Below the pieces are notes generated by a model. It saw only the letters and a list, made by a program, of their open reading frames with translations. It ran no database searches and was not told where the DNA came from. From JAWXBR01 sp034440235 (GTDB taxonomy: Bacteria > Bacteroidota > Ignavibacteria > Kapaibacteriales > Kapaibacteriaceae): 64,000 nucleotides of DNA. This document shows positions 61,782-64,000 of the stretch, piece after piece. The first letter of the stretch is position 1. Each line of letters starts with the position of its first letter. The position numbers and the translations under genes were made by a program. The DNA is taken from the NCBI GenBank assembly GCA_034440235.1, contig JAWXBR010000025.1:62001-126000 (forward strand). Reading direction: 5' to 3'.

Positions 61782-63123
61782 CGAGTCGGAAGTGATAACA
61801 CAAGCCGAACGACAACGAGACGATATTCGGATTAAGCGATTCCTGGGGTTCTGTGCGACGTACCAGGTTGATATCATCAGGATCGATTGGGTATGAGCCT
61901 TCGTAGTTGCGGAAATCATCAAACAGACCAGAAAGTGAATACCCAGCCTGGAATACCACATTCAGTCGACCAAAATCTGTCGTTACAACCGGAATCGAAC
62001 CACCAATGCGAACCTCTGTCATAGAGGCAATGTATTGAGCTGGGTTGTAGCTAGGCGAATTTGGACTTGTTGGACTGAAAACTGTGGTATCCGATTTACC
62101 CGTTCTTTTCTGCACGTTAAACGTGCCAACAACCGATGCAGCAGAGTCGAGAAGTGTGCGGGTGGAATTCCCGTTCGGCATTCCAAAGTTCATACCAATG
62201 ACAAAGCCACCGAGGTTAAAGTGAGGAAACACATTAAAGTATGAGTACCTGGCAACCATAGTCGCAGAGTCTGACTGATCGTTTTCTCGTCTGAGTTGAT
62301 AGCCATAGTTAGCAAGACCGAAATCGAGTCCGAAGCCAACATTTGAATGTTTGCCAAAAGGCACTAGAATCGACGCACCAAAATCTGGAGGCAGGTTAAA
62401 AACTACCCCTGTCTTCCAGCCTTCTGCAACGTTTGTCTTAAGACTTCCCTTTGCCATAAGGTAGGGTCCGACATACAAGCTGTACTCATCTGCACGGGTT
62501 TTCTTTTTGCCAGACTCAATAGAAGCCATGGTACTATCGGTTGGGCTAGTGCTGGTTGTACTGCTGCTTGAACGATCAGAACTTGCTTTGCCGCCCGTTG
62601 CGAGGTCGAGACCAACACTAAAGATGAACGGATACCCCAACGCGGCTCGCCCGGCGAAACCATCACTAAAGTGGTAGCGCATACCTACTTGAGCACCAAA
62701 ACCAAAACCACTTGTATATGCAGCTGCGAGACCCGCAAATGGGTCTATTTCCTTACCGTCTTGCTCGAACGTCACATTCCAGTTGAAATAGCCAAGACCA
62801 GCCTTAACCCATGGGTCAAACTTCTTATTAGGACTAAAGTGATACGTTGCTGATGCAAGTGCAGAAATGAATGTGTACTTGGTTACAGGAAATGAACCAC
62901 CAGTAACACCAGGCGATTCGATACTGAAATTAGAGTAGCCCAGATCTAATGCTGCACCCCAACCATCATCAATAGCATACTCACCCGCAAGGCCAAATCC
63001 AATCGAAGTACCGAGTCCAGATAGACCTATCGTTGGACCTACCCACAAGCGCTCGGGTACGTATTGTGCCGAAGCACTAGAGAGAATGGCAACTAGTGCC
63101 ATAATTCGTAGAACAAATTTCAT
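61774..63123 (-). CDS. Outer-membrane protein with two barrel-like modules
   Basis: A 449-residue protein. The signal is MKFVLRIMALVAILSSASAQ. The first module (YVPERLWVGPTIGLSGLGTS to FIFSVGLDLATGG) and the second (YSLYVGPYLMAKGSLKTNVA to SLSFGLCYHFRLGF) both look like barrels of the OMP_b-brl type; they are joined by a Ser/Thr-rich linker of about 40 residues near residue 190. The end GLCYHFRLGF fits an outer-membrane C-terminal strand. The function is not recognised. I use the second of two nearby ATGs. The gene sits after a likely promoter and before a strong terminator, so it is probably transcribed alone. Confidence 0.8.
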   Translation of the reverse strand: MKFVLRIMALVAILSSASAQYVPERLWVGPTIGLSGLGTSIGFGLAGEYAIDDGWGAALDLGYSNFSIESPGVTGGSFPVTKYTFISALASATYHFSPNKKFDPWVKAGLGYFNWNVTFEQDGKEIDPFAGLAAAYTSGFGFGAQVGMRYHFSDGFAGRAALGYPFIFSVGLDLATGGKASSDRSSSSTTSTSPTDSTMASIESGKKKTRADEYSLYVGPYLMAKGSLKTNVAEGWKTGVVFNLPPDFGASILVPFGKHSNVGFGLDFGLANYGYQLRRENDQSDSATMVARYSYFNVFPHFNLGGFVIGMNFGMPNGNSTRTLLDSAASVVGTFNVQKRTGKSDTTVFSPTSPNSPSYNPAQYIASMTEVRIGGSIPVVTTDFGRLNVVFQAGYSLSGLFDDFRNYEGSYPIDPDDINLVRRTEPQESLNPNIVSLSFGLCYHFRLGF

Positions 63124-63188
63124 GCACTGCACCTTGCATTATAAATGAAAATAGATTTTGACGTGACGAACTGTAGATAGTATCTGAG

Positions 63189-63196
63189 CAAACATA
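63189..63196 (-). promoter_or_regulatory. Candidate -7 element (TATGTTTG) for the double-barrel gene
   Basis: On the minus strand this is TATGTTTG, a TAnnTTTG match, just after the T-run of the RRM-gene terminator and 65 bases before the ATG. The placement, directly downstream of a terminator, is what a separate promoter would need. Confidence 0.42.
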
Positions 63197-63204
63197 AAAA
63201 AGAA

Positions 63205-63230
63205 AAGGGGCTCTCGGTTGAGAGCCCCTT
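63205..63230 (-). terminator. Intrinsic terminator after the RRM gene
   Basis: An 11-bp stem (aaggggctctc) with a four-base loop is followed on the minus strand by TTTTCTTTTTT. This is a textbook rho-independent terminator for the RRM gene, 35 bases after its stop. Confidence 0.9.
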
Positions 63231-63264
63231 GCTGATGATCACATTAGATGGAGACGTTCAGGTC

Positions 63265-63540
63265 TCAGTAGCGATCGCGGTTGAAGCGTGGACGCTCATC
63301 ACGTGGACGAGCTTCGTTTACTACGAGCGGACGACCAGCTAGTGGACGGCCGTTCATTGCATCAATGGCGCGATTTGCAGCGTCGCCATCAGCCATTTCA
63401 ACGAATCCGAATCCGCGGCTACGACCCGTGAACTTATCCTTCACGACCGATGCGGATGAAACTGCGCCAAATTCTTCGAACGATTGACGCAATTCAGCAT
63501 CGCCGAAGGTGTATGGCAGATTGCCAACATAGATATTCAT
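63265..63540 (-). CDS. RRM-domain RNA-binding protein
   Basis: A 91-residue protein made of one RNA-recognition motif. RNP2 is IYVGNL at the N-terminus and RNP1 is RGFGFVEM near residue 46. The C-terminal tail is rich in Arg, Pro and Asp (RPRDERPRFNRDRY). Small proteins of this kind are abundant in cyanobacteria and Bacteroidota and bind RNA, often in cold response. AAGGA lies nine bases before the ATG. The gene has its own terminator, so it is probably expressed on its own. Confidence 0.95.
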   Translation of the reverse strand: MNIYVGNLPYTFGDAELRQSFEEFGAVSSASVVKDKFTGRSRGFGFVEMADGDAANRAIDAMNGRPLAGRPLVVNEARPRDERPRFNRDRY

Positions 63541-63697
63541 ACAACTTTTCCTTACACGAGCCAGTTTCCAACACCGAAGATCATTGAACTATTTCGACTT
63601 GGCGTCATCTTCGCAACGGCTCGCCCCATGCGAGATGACGCAAGATAAAGAGTTTTCCACATCTACAACCAATTTTTGTCTATGAGCTTTTATTAAC

Positions 63698-64000
63698 CTA
63701 ACGACGAGCTTCTGTCAGGTTCATGCCAACCTGCTCCCAATTCACCACATTCCACCACGCGGCAATGTATTCGGCGCGACGATTCTGGTACTTCAGATAG
63801 TAGGCATGTTCCCATACATCCAATCCAAGGATGGGCACGGTATCCCAAGCGGAGAGCTTGTGCTGGTTCTCAGCCTGCAACACGACTAGGCGCTGGTCAG
63901 ACCTCCTATAATGCAACAAAGCCCAGCCACTGCCTTCTACGGCGGCTGCGGCGGCACTGAACTGTTTGCGAAATGCATCGTCAGAACCAAAACACTCGGT
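63698..64000 (-). CDS. Superoxide dismutase (Fe/Mn family), C-terminal part
   Basis: Only the last 100 codons are inside the window; the frame is open to the edge. FGSDDAFRKQFSAAAAAVEGSG is followed by LQAENQHKL and the metal-binding DVWEHAYYLKYQNRRAEYI, with WWNVVNWEQVG near the end. The Gln in 'AENQ' sits where manganese enzymes have Gln 146, and iron enzymes usually have Ala, so a manganese or cambialistic enzyme is more likely. It detoxifies superoxide. The 5' end lies beyond the window. Confidence 0.93.
   Translation of the reverse strand, partial: TECFGSDDAFRKQFSAAAAAVEGSGWALLHYRRSDQRLVVLQAENQHKLSAWDTVPILGLDVWEHAYYLKYQNRRAEYIAAWWNVVNWEQVGMNLTEARR

Noticed and set aside
61731..61961. 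A minus-strand frame ending in the repeated residues KTALNGVKTALNGI
   Set aside because: It overlaps the end of the double-barrel gene in another frame and is only the translation of the tandem repeat. No start signal or homology is seen.
1..64000. tRNA, rRNA, insertion sequences, phage or integrative elements
   Set aside because: I looked for their characteristic genes and for target-site or att-like repeats and saw none; the window reads as core chromosome.

Overview
The window looks like chromosomal DNA from a free-living Gram-negative bacterium of the Bacteroidota/Chlorobiota (FCB) group, possibly close to Kapaibacteria. This placement is an inference. It rests on at least five secreted proteins ending in a type IX secretion (Por) sorting domain, many outer-membrane barrels and lipoproteins, seven upstream matches to the Bacteroidota-type -7 element TAnnTTTG, and typical versions of purA, secDF, prfA and an acyl-CoA carboxylase. 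I see no rRNA, tRNA, CRISPR array, insertion sequence, phage or plasmid gene. Coding density is very high: no gap exceeds 300 bases, the longest being about 160 bases. Many neighbours overlap by ATGA or GTGA.

Layout. 1-3994 (-): a very large secreted protein that runs off the left edge. 4070-8741 (-): secD-secF-STAS-purA. 8871-10541 (-): a sorting-domain protein. 10651-19845 (+): an eight-gene run: trmB, aat, an OmpA-type lipoprotein, a class A penicillin-binding protein, an FAH-family enzyme, two lipoproteins and kynurenine 3-monooxygenase. 19864-22545 (-): a glycine-rich surface protein. 22612-23604 (+): LD-carboxypeptidase. 23576-31033 (-): an N-acetylglucosamine-kinase-like protein, a DUF3108 protein, a C-terminal processing protease, a 1001-residue IgGFc-binding-like surface protein and a metallophosphatase. 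31062-33798 (+): an rRNA/tRNA methyltransferase, an MqnA-like protein, transaldolase and a TetR regulator.

33857-45358 (-) is the most striking block. Twelve tightly packed genes run SpoIIM, a membrane protein, DUF4129, DUF4350, MoxR ATPase, DUF58, CcmB, a phosphoesterase lipoprotein, a small barrel, a glycerophosphodiesterase lipoprotein, another small barrel and an acyltransferase. An RDD protein lies divergently at 45448. 46208-49425 (-): an IgGFc-binding-like domain fused to an outer-membrane barrel, coupled to a small sorting-domain protein. 49465-51450 (-): a DUF4397 lipoprotein. 51562-53822 (+): prfA, a MarR regulator and a CAP-domain protein. 53912-55456 (-): acyl-CoA carboxylase beta. 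55506-57901 (+): a small membrane protein and two glycosyltransferases. 57849-61627 (-): leucine-dehydrogenase-type enzyme, nusB and a beta-propeller surface protein. 61774-63123 (-): a double-barrel protein. 63265-63540 (-): an RRM protein. 63698-64000 (-): the end of a superoxide dismutase.

Main points for a second look. (a) Short tandem duplications sit at gene boundaries; two of them, before prfA and before a glycosyltransferase, have the same 34-base period and create mini-ORFs repeating the start of the next protein. (b) The octamer AGGGGGCT and its shorter relative AAGGGGCT recur far more often than chance. (c) The 12-gene MoxR/SpoIIM/phosphoesterase chain. (d) A surface domain used in two architectures, one sorted by type IX secretion and one joined to its own barrel.
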